Notes: a model not told the origin generated them from the sequence alone. DNA of 64,000 bases from Sternotherus odoratus (GCA_032164245.1 JAVMKO010000001.1:15165603-15229602); one strand, 5' to 3'; counted from the stretch's first letter, positions 22,690 through 35,374 are shown. A program made the numbers and translations.

Positions 22690-22830
22690 ATAATTTGAAT
22701 ATTAAGGGACAGTAAGAGACTTGCCAAAGGTCACCTGTAGCAGAGCCAAGATTTGAACCCTTATTTCTAGGGTCTTAAGCAGAGCCAAGATTTGAGCCCA
22801 TGTTTCCAGGGTCTTAAGCTAGTACTGCAG
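22690..22830 (-). repeat. MIR SINE fragment with 39-bp tandem duplication
   Basis: GACTTGCCAAAGGTCACC and CAGAGCCAAGATTTGAACCC are the reverse complement of MIR. The unit beginning AGCAGAGCCAAGATTTG is repeated in tandem at 22739-22777 and 22778-22816 with a few differences. Confidence 0.75.
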
Positions 22831-24070
22831 CCACAAGGCTATCTTTCCTGCAGTGCTAATCTTTCCTCCTATTTGTCCTCTCTAGGAGGATGTTCAGTTA
22901 TCTTAGACAAAATAAATACTCATCACACTGTGCAATTGACCTGTGAAACTCATTGCCACAAAATATCACCAGAGCTTAGCAGGATGCAACGACTAGACAT
23001 TTAGGTGGATAAGCAGAGTATCCACAGTTATACTGACAGAGGGAGTTCGGAAGAAACTGTCCCTCTGGGCAGGTGATCCTTTCTTTGAAGCATGTGACAT
23101 TGGCTCCTGGCTGAGAACGGATATTGGACTGATCCAGCATGGCATGTCCTATGATCCTAACAACAATCACAGAGCACCAATGCTTACATTTTATCAGAGT
23201 TTATCAACCAAATGTGTGGCTTGCCTTCCAAGGCTTTCCCCGCTTTTATTATCCCTGGCAATTCAGATAATGTTTAAAAGAAGGGTGAGAGATTACAAAT
23301 TCACACGTACAACATGTTCTTCACGCTCTCTCAACTCGATAGTTTAGGTTGTTCTTAAGAACGTCAATTGTGAGCATCTTTAGGCAGCAGCTTTCAGTGT
23401 ATGCCCTGATTTCAGTCACTCAGTCAAGGACATAAAATACACAGCTACTTGGAGGACAACAATATTATAGGAATTGGTAGGCATGTGGACATTACAACCC
23501 TGGGCTTCTTATCTCACTTGTGTGCCTCTCAACTCTGTCTATCCCATTGGCTCCAGGATCTCTTTTTTCTCGCCACCTTTGTCCTAGTCCAATAGGACTT
23601 TGTATCCATTTTGGGTGTTTATCCTAACCAGAACTCCACATTTTCAGGTTCACCCATAACTTCCCATTCATGAATCCATTCCATTCATGGTAGAACATGC
23701 TGGGTTGAGCAGCAGAACACCTTCCCCACACTATCCTTCCTATGTGCCTCACGTTTCTTCCACAGCCCCCGTTTCCACAAGATGGGTTAGTTCAGTTTCC
23801 ATTTTCATCCTACCTTTGGCCTTTCAGCTGCGACTTGTCTTCGTTAGATTAAATATGTTCCCACTAGGATGATTAATTGTGTTTCAAATACATGTACACA
23901 TTTCCTGCTGCCCTATTTTTTTCCTTTCCTTTCTTCTCAGTTAGATTTAATTAAGCTCCTTCTTGGCCGGCAAACTTGAACTTGAAAAGAAACGAGCTTG
24001 CTGCTGAGGGGCAGGCGCTCCATGCTCTCACTGTTTGAATGTATTCTCTAGTCCCTTACCAGGGCAGGAA
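22831..24070. other. No recognisable feature
   Basis: No gene was recognised. A segment near 22900-23150 (CACTGTGCAATTGACCTGTG, GATCCTTTCTTTGAAGC) vaguely resembles a LINE 3' UTR but is too diverged to assign. Confidence 0.35.
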
Positions 24071-24072
24071 GA

Positions 24073-24162
24073 GTTATGGTCTAATGAATAGAACACTGAC
24101 CTGGGATTTAAACCCCAGCTTTGCCACAGACCTGTTGCATGCGCAAGTCATTTTATCCCTAT
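24073..24162 (+). repeat. MIR SINE, 5' to core part
   Basis: GGTCTAATGAATAGAACACTG, GGGATTTAAACCCCAGC and TTTGCCACAGACCTGTTGC follow the MIR order: tRNA-like box A, box B, then core. Confidence 0.8.
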
Positions 24163-24177
24163 TTGCTGCTTGTCAGT

Positions 24178-25095
24178 GTAGGGTGATCAGATCGCAAGAG
24201 CGAAATATCAGGACACATTGGGCAAGGGGGGGGGGGGAAGGAAGTGGCGGGGGTGGAACAATGGGGGGGGGTATGCAAGGAAATATTGTGCCCTAGGCAA
24301 AATTTTGACCTTGCACCTCACCTCTCCTTTTCCCGGAGCATTGCTTATTATACATTTTGAAATGAATATTGGATAATGTAATGTAGCATGGGGCAGAGGG
24401 TTGGGGGAGGTGTGCAGGGGGAGGGGCTCTGGCTGGGGCTGGAGATGAGGGGTTTGTGGGCTCTGGGGTGGGGCAGGGCTGGGGATGAGTTTGGGACGGG
24501 TGCAGGCAGGCTGCTCTGGGACTGGGGCCAGAGAGGAGGACTCCCCCCAGACCTTTCCCTGCCAGCAGCAGCAAGCTCTGGGGAAGGGACTCCCCTTTCC
24601 TGCTCCCCCAACAGCATCACTCTCACTCACCCCCATCACTGGGTGGCGGGCACTAGGACCCTGAGGCGGCAGTTGCTGCAGGGAGGCAGCCTATTGCTGC
24701 AGGGAGGAGAAGGGACACTTCTGACTGCCCCGCTGTGCTCCCGGGCCATGGAAAGTCTAAGGGGGCTTAGGGGAGACCAAGGCACCGTTGGGGGAGGCGT
24801 GGGGAGTGGGGTGGCCGGAGCCAGGTTGCGAGGGGGGGCTCTCTGGGATCTCTGTCCCCCCACCCCCTCCTTCCCTCTGCTGGCTGGCACTGGCTGCAAG
24901 CGGGAGAAACAGCTCTCCTCCCCCTACCCCTACAGCATGTGCTGTGGCCCGTGGTACCGCTGCAGAGACCTGGAAGCCCAGTCTCTGCCTGGCCCTGGGG
25001 CAGTGGGGCGTGCCGCATGCTCCTGCCGGTGCCAGGCTCTTCTGAAGGTCCCGAAATCGGGACAAAAGGGGAGTCCCAACCAAAGTAATGTATCG
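24178..25095. mobile_element. GC-rich DNA-transposon relic
   Basis: The left end AGGGTGATCAGATCGCAAGAG and the right part AATCGGGACAAAAGGGGAG look like the ends of a GC-rich non-autonomous element; the exact right terminus is lost. The interior segment GGCTCTGGGGTGGGGCAGGG near 24459 is shared with 45224. Several long open frames on both strands, up to 237 codons, fall here and come from GC-rich composition, not a gene. Confidence 0.5.
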
Positions 25096-25124
25096 CATTA
25101 AGCTCGTTAGTGCATAGTTTGTCT

Positions 25125-25180
25125 CCCACTAGGTGTTGTAGTGTGCCTAACACAATGGGACCCAGATCTCAGTTGGGGCC
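25125..25180 (+). repeat. L2-type LINE tail, left part
   Basis: GTGTGCCTAACACAATGGGA then CCCAGATCTCAGTTGGGGCC corresponds to the L2 3' tail at 55432-55470 (CACCTAGCACAGCGGGATGC). It is split by the LTR and resumes after 26012 with TATAAGTGTTACAATTATAA. Confidence 0.6.
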
Positions 25181-26007
25181 TGTCAAGGTTACCTCCCCGC
25201 TCTGAACTCTGGAGTCCAGATGTGGGGACCCATATGAAAGATCCCATAAACTTATTTAGGTTAAAAATTCCCCAAGGCAGAAATCCTTCCTTGTCCTTGG
25301 GTTGGATTGCTACCACCAACAAGTGATTTAGACAAAGATTCCGGGAGGGGCCACTTGGAGCCCTATCTCCCCCAAAATATCCCCCCAAGCCTCTTCACTC
25401 CCTTTCCTGATGAGACTTGAGAATAATATACTAACCAATTGGTTACTAAGTGAGCACAGATCAAATCCCTGGGTCTTTAGGACACTGAAAATCAATCAGG
25501 TTCTTAAAAGAATAATTTTACTTTCAAAAAAAGTAAAAGAATCACCTCTGTAATATCAAGATGGAGGGTAAAATTACAGAGCAATATAAAGGATTTAAAA
25601 CACACGATTCCCCTTTAGGTTTAACTTCAAAGTTACAAAAACCAGGAATACACCTCCCCCTAGCATAGGGAAAATTCACAGACTAAAACAAAAGATAAAT
25701 TGAACATCTTGCCTTGCTTTTTGTAATATTAGACGCTCATTTCAGGATTGTCTGCAGGAGATGGATTTTCCTGCTCTGGTCCCTCTCTGGCTCTAGGAGA
25801 ACACAAACAAAAAGCACAAAACAAAAATCTCCCCCACCAGATTTGAAATTAACTTCTTTCCCCATTGGTCCTTCTGGTCAGGTGCCAACTAGGTTATTTG
25901 AACTCAGTAACCCCTTACAGGTAAGGGGATTCTATACCTATCACCAGGAGGGATTTTATATTACCGCATACATGAGGGTTGTTACCCTTCCCTTTATATT
26001 TATGACA
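25181..26007. mobile_element. Solo LTR, 827 bp, 5-bp duplication, inserted in L2 tail
   Basis: Starts TGTCAAGGTTACCTCC and ends CCCTTTATATTTATGACA, so it has TG...CA termini. GGGCC flanks it at 25176-25180 and 26008-26012, a perfect 5-bp duplication. No gag or pol flanks it. Orientation could not be fixed; a plus-strand AATATAAAGG occurs near 25582. It splits an L2-like tail and so is younger than that tail. Confidence 0.82.
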
Positions 26008-26012
26008 GGGCC

Positions 26013-26449
26013 TATAAGTGTTACAATTATAACAACAATGCCCTGCTTTCAGAAAATAGGAGACTTCAGTTCTTTGTTCCGCCATGATCACCAGTGTTCC
26101 CAACCTGAGTGGGACAGAAGTACTTAGAAAGGTGCCAGGGAGGTTATATTTAAATTTATGACCCCACAGATCTGGGTGGGGGCTCAACCAATAGACTCCT
26201 TTATTTTAGAAAAGGACCCCAAAGCAGATTGAACCTGGGCTTAGTTGCTGCTATTGGCTCCTGGCAGAAAAGTTACATAGCTTATTTCCATGGAATAAGG
26301 ATGAAAACACAAGGAAATATGGGTGTGCACTGAACATCAAGTTTAGGGAGTAGATTTTAAACTGGTGTAAATCAGTGTAGCTCCACTGACATCAATTCTA
26401 ATGGAAAAGTAATTGCTAATAACAATTAATAAATAATTATTAATATTGT
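26013..26449. other. Mostly unassigned
   Basis: Starts with the resumed L2-type tail (about 20 bases). The remainder has no gene; 26360-26430 resembles old interspersed sequence with the phrase TGTAGCTCCACTGACATCAA. Confidence 0.4.
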
Positions 26450-27010
26450 GATAGAGGAGGGTCAGGGAGCTGTGGCAGAGTGCTTGAGGGGAGATATATT
26501 AACTCAAGGTTCATTAGGGCGTGGCTCCCTGTAGACTAGGGAAGCAGGCAGCAGGTTAATTGGAGCACCTGCTGTCAATTAAGGCCTTAATAAAAAACCC
26601 TGCTTCAGGCAGACAGCGGAGGGAGTTTGGAAGGAGTTTGGAGGCGTTGGAGCAGAGAGCAGTTTGGAGGAGTTGGAGCGGAGAGAGTTTGGAGAAGTGC
26701 TGTGGTGAGCTAAGAAAGACCCAGACCCTAAGTAAAGGAACACCTGGCTTGTGCAGAGAGAGGGCAGGAAGCCCCCACAAGCTGAAGGGTAGGAGAGGGA
26801 AGTAGCTCAGGGGAAGGAATAGCTAATCCAAGTGGTTTACCTCTATCCTCAGGGCCCCTGGGCTGGGACCCGGAGTAGAGGGCAGGCCCGGGTCCCTCCC
26901 TCTCCACTTCTCCCCTCTAGGATACTAGTGGGACAGTTAATACCCTGTTCAGGAGCAAGAAATAGGCTCCCTGGATCCCCCCACAAGAAGAGAAAGCGCA
27001 GGATCCATCA
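26450..27010 (+). mobile_element. LTR/leader-type retroelement fragment
   Basis: A TATA-like element (CCTTAATAAAAAACCCTGC near 26583) is followed by GAG-rich tandem words (GGAGTTTGGA repeated between 26627 and 26697). A splice-donor-like purine-rich leader and then GTTTACCTCTATCCTCAGGG follow. This arrangement resembles an LTR with untranslated leader. No terminal duplication was found. Confidence 0.4.
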
Positions 27011-27953
27011 ATATAGTGGCAGTAATTTGTCACAATATCCTTTCCCAAAGGCAGAGTTCCCATTGATTAGGGGGTTATCCACAGACTGCAAAGTCAAGCC
27101 CAAGGGAAAGTATGAATATGTTTTATTGACAATGATTCACTCAAATGTAAAGACTGATCTCTAGAGAAAATGCAAATGAGCAATAAAGTTTTCTCATCCT
27201 TTCCCTGTAGCATTCTAATCCTGTCGATTTGTTTCTCAAACCCCAGATTATCTTCCCTTTTGTGGATGGGGTGTAACTGATCCCCTTCAGAGCGAGATTT
27301 TAAAATAACTCTTCCAGTCTTTCAAATGACCACGTAGAAAATAAAAGTTACAGCCCTCTAGTAAATGAAGTAAAGGAGCAAAACTGATGGTATTCTATTA
27401 AAGTGAGGTTTTTCTAGGAGGTAAGGGACTATTTGGATTATTAATGAGCAAAGAAGTATAGGATAGCCTGTGACAATTATTTACATACCATGGGCAGGAC
27501 TGTGAGTGGGCCTCCAGACCCATGCAAAGGAAGAAAAGGGAACAAGACCCCTTACATTTTTCACCTCCTGCCAGGGCTACCCAGTCATGGGACTGGATGC
27601 ATAGAAAGAAACTCCTCACCCCACCCCAAGATCACAGCCAATATGACCTTCCGGGGGGGACGGGGGGGGGGATTCCTTCCTGACCCAATGTGTGGCAATA
27701 GTTGGGAAGAAGTGGGGAATGCATACAGTCATGGCTACTTGATGGCTGGCACATCTGAGCCTGTGCTGGGGTGTGTCAATTTGCTGTTTTAGGTCCATAA
27801 CAATTGTGAACTCCAGTCTCTGTCCCCAGAGCCAAGGAGGAAGCAGGGGATGGATTGTCTGAGTCACAGTGCCTCCTGGGGTTATTCCTGAGCTGATTAA
27901 TGCAAAGCCCCTTGCTCAGGTCTCTCCCTGAAGTTATAATTTAGCTCTAAATT
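27011..27953. other. No recognisable feature
   Basis: No gene or confident repeat. G runs lie at 27653-27670. Confidence 0.4.
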
Positions 27954-27954
27954 T

Positions 27955-28860
27955 ACATAAGAACATAAGAACGACCATGCTGGATCAGACCAAAGGTCAA
28001 TTTAGTGCAGTATCCTCTCTTCCAACAATGGCCAATGCCAGGTTCCCCATAGGGAATGAAGTGAACGGAACAAGTGATCTATTCCCTGTGGCCCATCTCC
28101 ATCTTCTGGCAAACAGAGGCTAGGAACACCATCCCTGTCCATCCTGGTTAGTAGCCATTGATGGACCTATCCTCCATGAATTTATCTAGTTCTTTTTTTA
28201 ACCCAGTTATAGTCTTGGCCTTCACAACATCCTCTGGCAAAGAGTTTCCACAAATTGACTGTGCATTGTGTAAAGAAATACGTCCTTTTGTTTGTTTTAA
28301 ATATGCTGCCTATTAATTTCATTTGGTGACCCCTAGTTTGTGTGTTATGAGAAGGAGTAAATAATACTTCCTTATTTACATTCTCCACACTAGTCATGAA
28401 TTTATAGACCTCCATCATATTCCCCTTTAGTCGTCTCTATGCCAAGCTGAAAAGTCCCAGTTTTATTAATACCATCTCATACAAAAGTCATTCCATACCC
28501 CTACAAATTTTTGTTGTCTTTTTCTGAACCTTTTCCAATTCCAATATATCGTTTTTGAGATGAGGCAGCCACATCTGCATGTACTATTCAAGATGTGGGC
28601 GTACCATGGACTTATAGAGAGGCAATATGATATTTTCTGTCTTACTATCTATCCCTTTCTTAATGATTCCCAACATTCTGTTCGCTTTTTTGACTGCCGC
28701 TGCACATTGAGTGGATATTTTCAGAGAACTATCCATAGTGACTCCAAGATCATTTTTGAGTGGTAACAGCTAATTTAGACCCCATCATTTTATGTGTATA
28801 GTTGGGATTATGTTTTCTGATGTGCATTACTTTACATTCTTCAAATCATTAGAGCAAACA
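27955..28860 (-). mobile_element. CR1 LINE, 5'-truncated
   Basis: The plus strand opens with TAAGAACATAAGAACGACC and GGATCAGACCAAAGGTC, the inverted 3' end of the same CR1 subfamily as 5930-6850. The frame at 28182-28418 contains [20 protein letters not shown], the CR1 region that follows the RT thumb. The copy runs about 900 bases with many indels and no intact frame. Confidence 0.88.
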
Positions 28861-30367
28861 GGACAGTTAGGGGGAAAATTCTGAAATACAGGTGGGCACC
28901 ACCTGGGTTTGTTTTCATATTTCAAGTGACATTTGTGCAGAAATCTCATTCTTTCAATATTACTACCTTTTTTTTTGCTATCAATTGCTTGTAGGTAATT
29001 GATTTCACTTCTTTAGCAGTGCTTTTTTAGTTCATATTTCTGAGTGTAACCCTCTCTTAACTGCCTGTAATGTTACCCACTACATTTCTTGGCATTTCTT
29101 GATAGAACAAAAGATAATTGATCCCATAAACAATCCTGACTGCTCATAAGGGCTAAAAATAATTATTCTGTTCTGTCCTTGAATAATAGTCACATTTAAC
29201 AAATATGCAGACTCTGAGGTTTGCTATTCGACAGAAAGCTTTGAGAAACACAGTGTGTGAAAATGGTGTTCAACTCCTTTTTAAAGAATTGATTTTAAAA
29301 AAACAACAACATCATATCCCCTTTTGTAGCCTCTGGGCCTTTTTGTGTTTGTTTTATGATTATTATTTTTTAAAGATTTTTCTTATAAATAATTTAAAAA
29401 GAAACATGCCTTCCCCAAATCTATCTTCAGAGTTCCTTGTTGGATGGCAATTCAATAAGTAAGAGTGGATTTTGCTTGGTAAGCTCAGTGGGAAACCTCA
29501 TTTCACAGTGAGTCACCAACACATTTCATGTTGCGGTAGCTTTAAAACAATAAGCTCCACATCATGCATGGTAGTGGGAGAGAAGGGAAACCTAAAAGCA
29601 ATTCAGCATTTAGAACTGAGGGTGAAATCCATTGCTACTGTACCTGCATTTTGCCAATGTACTTCTTCATAGATATGTTACTGATGTGAACATTTGTTTC
29701 TTTTCTGTTGTTGGCGGCGAATTTTTGGAGGTACCTTAAGGGAGTAAATTCAACCCTAGTGTAAATAGTAGAACTCAACTGACTTCCTTATAGTTACATC
29801 CATTTACATCAATGTAAAATGTGACCCATTAAGATTCTAGATGAAGAAATTCTTCAACTTGTCGGCATTCTGTACAGACTAGCTTAGGAAGAGCTGTTCC
29901 TGAGAACAGGCAAGAATTGGCTGACGCAGTGTACGGAAATGTGAATATGTTCGTTTCTTTTATGGCTCTCACAATGACTATGTTCAGTTTCACAGATGAG
30001 GCGCTCTGCATTTGTTATATTTACAATAAAAGTTAATGACCCAAATCTCAGCTGTAGTTGAAAAGTGCCCAGCCCAGCTTCAGGGCTGAAAAGATGCCCC
30101 TTGCATTCCTCTAATCTTGACTTTGCTGTGAGCCAGTCCCATTCATGGCGTAATTTAGAAATTATGCAAATAGACATAAAGGGCCATTATATGGATCAGT
30201 GGGTTTTAAGGAAGACTTTCCCATACCCAGTTTTCCATAGACACACTCCCTGCATCAGAAGCAGGGTGGCATAGAACTATTATATCAGATGTATGGATCA
30301 TAAACCCATCCTTTTTCTCCTTCACACTGTTGGGAATCTATTTTTATAGAGCTTAGTTTATAAATCC
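28861..30367. other. No recognisable feature
   Basis: AT-rich sequence with poly-A and poly-T runs near 28970 and 29295. No gene seen. Confidence 0.4.
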
Positions 30368-30368
30368 T

Positions 30369-30545
30369 GGAGGGGAGGGATAGCTCAGTGGTTTGAGCAT
30401 TGGCCTGCTAAACCCAGGGTTGTGAGTTCAATCCTTAGGGGGGCCATTTAGGATTATGGGGCAAAAATGGGATTGGTCTTGCTTTGAGCACGGGGTTGGA
30501 CTAGGTGGTCTCCTGAGGTCCCTTCCAACTCTGAGATTCTATGAT
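30369..30545 (+). mobile_element. tRNA-derived SINE with CR1-like tail
   Basis: The head GGGATAGCTCAGTGGTTTGAG is a tRNA-like box A region and GTTGTGAGTTCAATCC is a box B region, about 45 bases apart as in a tRNA gene. The body then passes into GGACTAGGTGGTCTCCTGAG, GTCCCTTCCAACTC and ends GATTCTATGAT, the CR1 3' end. This head-tail chimera is the organisation described for the tortoise Pol III SINE family, whose RNA is thought to be mobilised by CR1 machinery. Internal Pol III promoter boxes are recognisable. Confidence 0.9.
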
Positions 30546-32110
30546 CCCCACACTTGATGGAGTAGGATTCAAAGTCTGGGTCTGAATTCAGACCAAGCTG
30601 TGCCAGAGAGACTGCTAAGCATAATAGCTTTGCTAGGAGCACCTTGGTTTGTTGGACACCACACATTGGGTAAGGTGGCTGATTGCAAATTGAGGAGAAT
30701 ACAAAAATTGGAGAAGGGTGTGTGGAAAACATAAGCCTGTCCAATTTCATACACTTGCACTCTGCAGTGCCCTGTGTGTAGCAGGCTTCTCAGGAAAGTA
30801 CAAGATAACACATAAATGCCAGAGAGTGATGCTGTAATTTCTCATTGCTGCACATGGTAGTGTCAGGTGAGAAGAGGCTGCTTCCTAGGGGAGTTGATTG
30901 GCACCTTACGCCTGGCTCTGAGAGCCTTGACTGGGAGAACAAGGAGCAGCAGTTCTGAATTTTAGGAAAGGTTGAGCTCAATTCTGAGAGGCTGCGCAAG
31001 TCTGTGTCATAAGCCCTATACTGTTAACAGCTCATAGAAAGTCTTCTCCAACTCCAGTGATAGAAGCCTGAACTTTTGGAGCAGGAGGATTTGAGTTCTA
31101 TCCTTGCTGTTTCCACAAAGTTCTGGGGAGCCATGAGGTACAAAATTGTGTCAGGATGAAGTTCCAAGGTAATTGTGGATTTTTTTTTTACAGTGGAAAC
31201 AAATATATGTGTATCAATTAAATGTAACAATATTTTGCATTTCTTAATATGATTTCAAAATATCAGTTCATTTGATCAGCACCACATTTTATCTGGCAGG
31301 CGTTGGTTGCATTCACTTGCAAATTATTTAAGCCTGGGTATGTGTGTTTATGGACTTTGCGTTTATAAAGTGGCTACTTGAAAAGTCAGTTTTGTACAAG
31401 GAATTTTTCTTACAGATAAAAGTTTTAGAGAAAACAATGATTCACATTTTGTTCCTCTTAGGTCTTTACAGTGATATTTGAGTCTTTTCTACAGCTGCTG
31501 CACATTTAGAGCCAGATTCAACCTCAAGGAAATCAATGGGAATTTACTTTAGTGGGATCATGATTTGGAACATAAATCCTGATCCAAAGCCAACTGAAGT
31601 CAATGGAAAGCCTTGCATTGACTTCTGTGGGATTTGGAACAAACCCTTAGAACATTCATATACAGATGACCAGGGTTAAATAATTGGTTTGATTAAATTA
31701 CAAAAAAAGGGCAGATTATTGGGTGAACCTGAAAGGAAATTCTTTCTAAGAAAAGACATTTTAATAATCTCCTCGCCTCCTCGTTAGGAATTTCTATAGA
31801 AAAAATCATCATCTCTCTTTGATATAATGCAAGCAGACATATACCTTTTGGAGTAGAATCACATTCAACCCATGAAATTTGTAAGATTTTATAAAGCAGA
31901 TTGTAATTAAGAAATGGTTACAATACAGTGACTTAGGTGTAATCCTTTTTTAACTGTACAGTTTTTAATTGGATCCAAGCTACACACCTTGGAGAAATGG
32001 ACTGGGGACTGATAAGGATACCCATTTCTAAGGAAAAATGAAAGAATAAGAAAAATGCAGGTAGTATCATGTGTCATTTTTTATAGAATGCAATCAATTG
32101 GCTGATGAGA
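30546..32110. other. Largely unassigned
   Basis: No gene. The segment 31498-31645 contains repeated CAAGGAAATCAATGGGAATT-like and GAAGTCAATGGAAAGCC words typical of an old dispersed repeat that I cannot name. Confidence 0.35.
31498..31645. repeat. Old dispersed repeat (GTCAATGG-type), unnamed
   Basis: Two imperfect mirror parts, GAAATCAATGGGAATTTAC and GAAGTCAATGGAAAGCC plus ATTGACTTCTGTGGGATTTGG, indicate a foldback or tandem ancient repeat. Similar words occur near 60970. Confidence 0.4.
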
Positions 32111-32600
32111 GCCACATCTTCCTCCCGCCTAAGTTAAAGACTATATACTTTCTTCAGATTTTCTTTTCTCCATAATATCTACTGTGAGCAGTCTGCTCCT
32201 AAGCCACTTGTATCCTTTCTAAAACCCACAACTGCTTCAGCACAGATATTTTTCCTCTTGTCACCTTATAATGCCTGGTTTTCATCCTGGCTTTGATTCA
32301 CCGATGGCGCAACATTTTTGTCAGGACTTTGTTAATAAAATGCTTGAGCTGCTTGGAAAAAGTCTACTGCTCTTTGCAGACTGTTGCCTGCATTTCCCTT
32401 TCCAGCCTTAGTGGGATCTTTGTCACCTTCTATCTTGTAGGGTGTCATGTTTTACAACTAATTTATCTTGAAAATCATCAGAGCATCTCTGGTCATGTTG
32501 AAATTGCTTTCCCCACTCAAATATCCTCTCGTCTGCTTTTTTTCTCAGAACTTTGTGTAGCTTAGCATCAAACCACCTTCTTACACCAATGTAAGCTTTC
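32111..32600. other. No confident feature
   Basis: A long plus-strand frame at 32293-32565 and the complementary minus strand were checked; the latter has scattered lysine-rich segments but no motif I can assign. Confidence 0.3.
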
Positions 32601-35370
32601 ATCTATATTCTGTTTCATAGTGCTGGATAAATAAAGATCCCTGTTTCTATTTGTTTTTTAACCAAAATGCATTTGTTCCCACCTCTTCTGTAACTTGTTT
32701 GGCTGCACAGAGTGTTATCTTTAATCTTTCAATCAGTTCTTCCTCTTGTGGTTATCTGCCAGAATCTAGTCCTCAAACATTTCTAAGTTAACCTCAGATT
32801 TGCCAGGAAAAAGAAAAAGAAAATGTTAATTTATCATTTTTTTAAATAATTGGCTGTATAATGCATATACATATAGTTGCCCATCCACCATGAACATTTT
32901 GCACCAGTTGCAGAGCTAATACAGAAGGCAGGGAGATGGGGGAACACACTCTCCTGTCAGCCTTTAAGAGTATGTGTGGTACCTTTACAAGCACATTATG
33001 CAATTGACAAAAGGAGGTATTCAACACAGATTTTCACAGGGGGCTGGAGAACAAGCCCATCCTGCACTCACCCAGCAGCAGCAACTCCTGCCCCATGAGG
33101 CCGGGCCCAGTTCCCCACACTGGGCAGTTGAGAATCAGAGAGTAGCTACAGGTTCCCTAACGGACCTAGCCCTCTCCACTGCACCAGAGCTCTGCTTGGC
33201 TGCAGCATGAATCAAAAGCCCCTAGTATAAATACAGACGGGGCGGAGATTTAGAGCATTGGCACGGTTTCCAGGAGAGAAAGAGTTTTCATCGTCTGGTT
33301 GCCAACACTTGCCTAGGTTTCCCACCAACACTTTGGAGACTTCCCTCTCTCACTGCTACTATCTCTTTTCACATCCCAGGTTGGTTGTGGCCGGGGTACA
33401 ATCATGAAGCAACAGGCTGTTTTTAATACATCAAAATAGGGATGTTTCAGCAGCCACACAAAATCTCCCACTATCCCCTGGCATTGCCTTGCCACTCAAC
33501 AGCTATTGCAAAAGGGTGTGAAAAGCCAAGCAGTTTCAATTTTCCTCACAGAATCTCTGACTAAAGGGTTCTGTCACATCCCATTATCATTTCACTCTGT
33601 TACATTTACTTTGAATAGATAATAGGAAGAATGTGTTGGAGTTTCAGTTTAAGATTTACCTACATTCACAATACATTTCAAATGACATTTTAGGGACTAT
33701 CTCTAAATGTCCTGAATACTTGGAGTGTTGGAAATTCAAAACTGAGTGCTCATTTGCCTCTATGGGAATCAATGGGCATTGCGGGTTCACAATACCTCTG
33801 GGAAAAAAAGGCTATTTAGATTGGTGCCTAAATTTAATTAAGAGCCTAACTTTAGGCACATTTTGTCCTCCGTGTTTAAGCTATAGTCACACTCTCTCAT
33901 GCCCTCAGTAGAGTGGCTTATATGACCGTTTATGTCACCTCTGAATTTGCCCCTTGGTCTCAGATCCAGAACTGAAAAACAGTTTCAAAGTTTGGGCTGA
34001 ATAATGTATTTGGCAATTTCTTTTGCAGCTAATGACTAGCTCTATAGGTGCTATTTTTTGCTGAATACATTATCCAGTGGGTACCAGCAAAATTGGGCAA
34101 ATGACGTAGTCAACAAATATATTTTTTTCTGCTGTTTGACTAGTCCTATGTTGAATTTTGTAGGGGCCACTCCAAAGCCCAGTGAAGTCAATCCAAAACC
34201 TGTAATTAATGAGGGATTGGACCAGGCTAAGGCATACACACTGGAAGATATCCTTAGGTATGGTTCCTACTACATAACTAACTACTTTAGCTTGCTTTGT
34301 TTATAATGTATCTGTATATCTGTTTATTCATACTACACACATCACTTGGGCATCCAAGTGCCTCTGAAGAGTATGACCCCCTATCTCAATGATGGATCAA
34401 CCTATATTAATTTTTTGAATGACTGTATAGTTTGCCATACCAACCACAGCATGGTGGGAAATGGTTTTCCTGACCTGGGAAAACTTTTGACATTCTGAAA
34501 AATAAAAGAAAACACATTTCAAATCAAATGAAAAATCAAAATCTTGAAAAGTTTCATAAACCAACAATATGAAATTTGAGTCAATCAAAACAAACATTTC
34601 ATGACAATTTCAAAATTTTTAATTTTGATTTTGACCTTTTAAAATCTTTTAAACTTATTCCCCCCCCACACACACTTTGGTTATCTTAATTTTCAAAATG
34701 AAAAGTTGCTTTGAACAAAAATATGTGTTTTTTTGTTTCAAAAATGTCCAAGGGGGAAATTTTAAAAATTTCCCCAAAAAATCATTTTTTTAAAAAATGA
34801 GAAATTTATCAAAACTGACTCTTTCTTGCAAACAGTTTTGGTCTCAATGAATCAACATTTTACGATGAAAAAATGGTTCATCAAAAAATTCCTGAGCAGC
34901 TGTAATACCAGCAAAGATATTGAACCTGAAAATTGTCCCAATTCTGCCTCTTCCTCTCCCCAATTTAAATGCTTCTATTTTTCCGCAAAACACTGAAAGT
35001 GCCACATCTGGATTTGTGGCAATGTAGTTTCACTCACACTTGTGTGCCAATATGAAGGCTGCATGCATGTTAGAATTGCCTATAGGTCCATGGGAACATC
35101 CTTCAAAGGAAAGGATGGCAAGATGCAGCAGCACCACCTGGTGGTGAAAATCACATTGCAGCATTTGCAGCAGACACAGGGTTTGAGTGTGAAGCTTTTG
35201 AAAATACCAGGGAGAAGGCACATTCCTTTCCTGAAACTGGTGCACAATACACATAGAAGCCCCAAACATAAAAAGTTCCCTTTGTGCTAAGGACTGTAAA
35301 CACACAATAAGAGACAGTCCCTGCTGCAAGGAATATGTAGTCTAAATAAACAAGCCAGGCGGACAGTAAG
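32601..35370. other. Unassigned; AT-rich block at 34430-34900
   Basis: No gene. The part 34430-34900 is dominated by repeated AAATTTT and GAAAAATC-type words and mirrors itself loosely (TTTCATAAACCAACAATATG against ATTTTGATTTTGACC), perhaps an old DNA transposon. Confidence 0.35.
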
Positions 35371-35374
35371 GAAA

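Noticed and set aside
24388..25101. Longest open frame in the window (237 codons, plus strand)
   Set aside because: It lies in a GC-rich transposon, overlaps long frames on both strands, and its product is low-complexity Gly/Leu/Arg/Pro without a domain.
30369..30440. tRNA gene
   Set aside because: Boxes A and B are present but the sequence continues into a CR1-like tail and lacks a proper acceptor end, so it is a SINE head.
32293..32565. 90-codon frame as a gene
   Set aside because: No family motif on either strand; at best an eroded retroelement.
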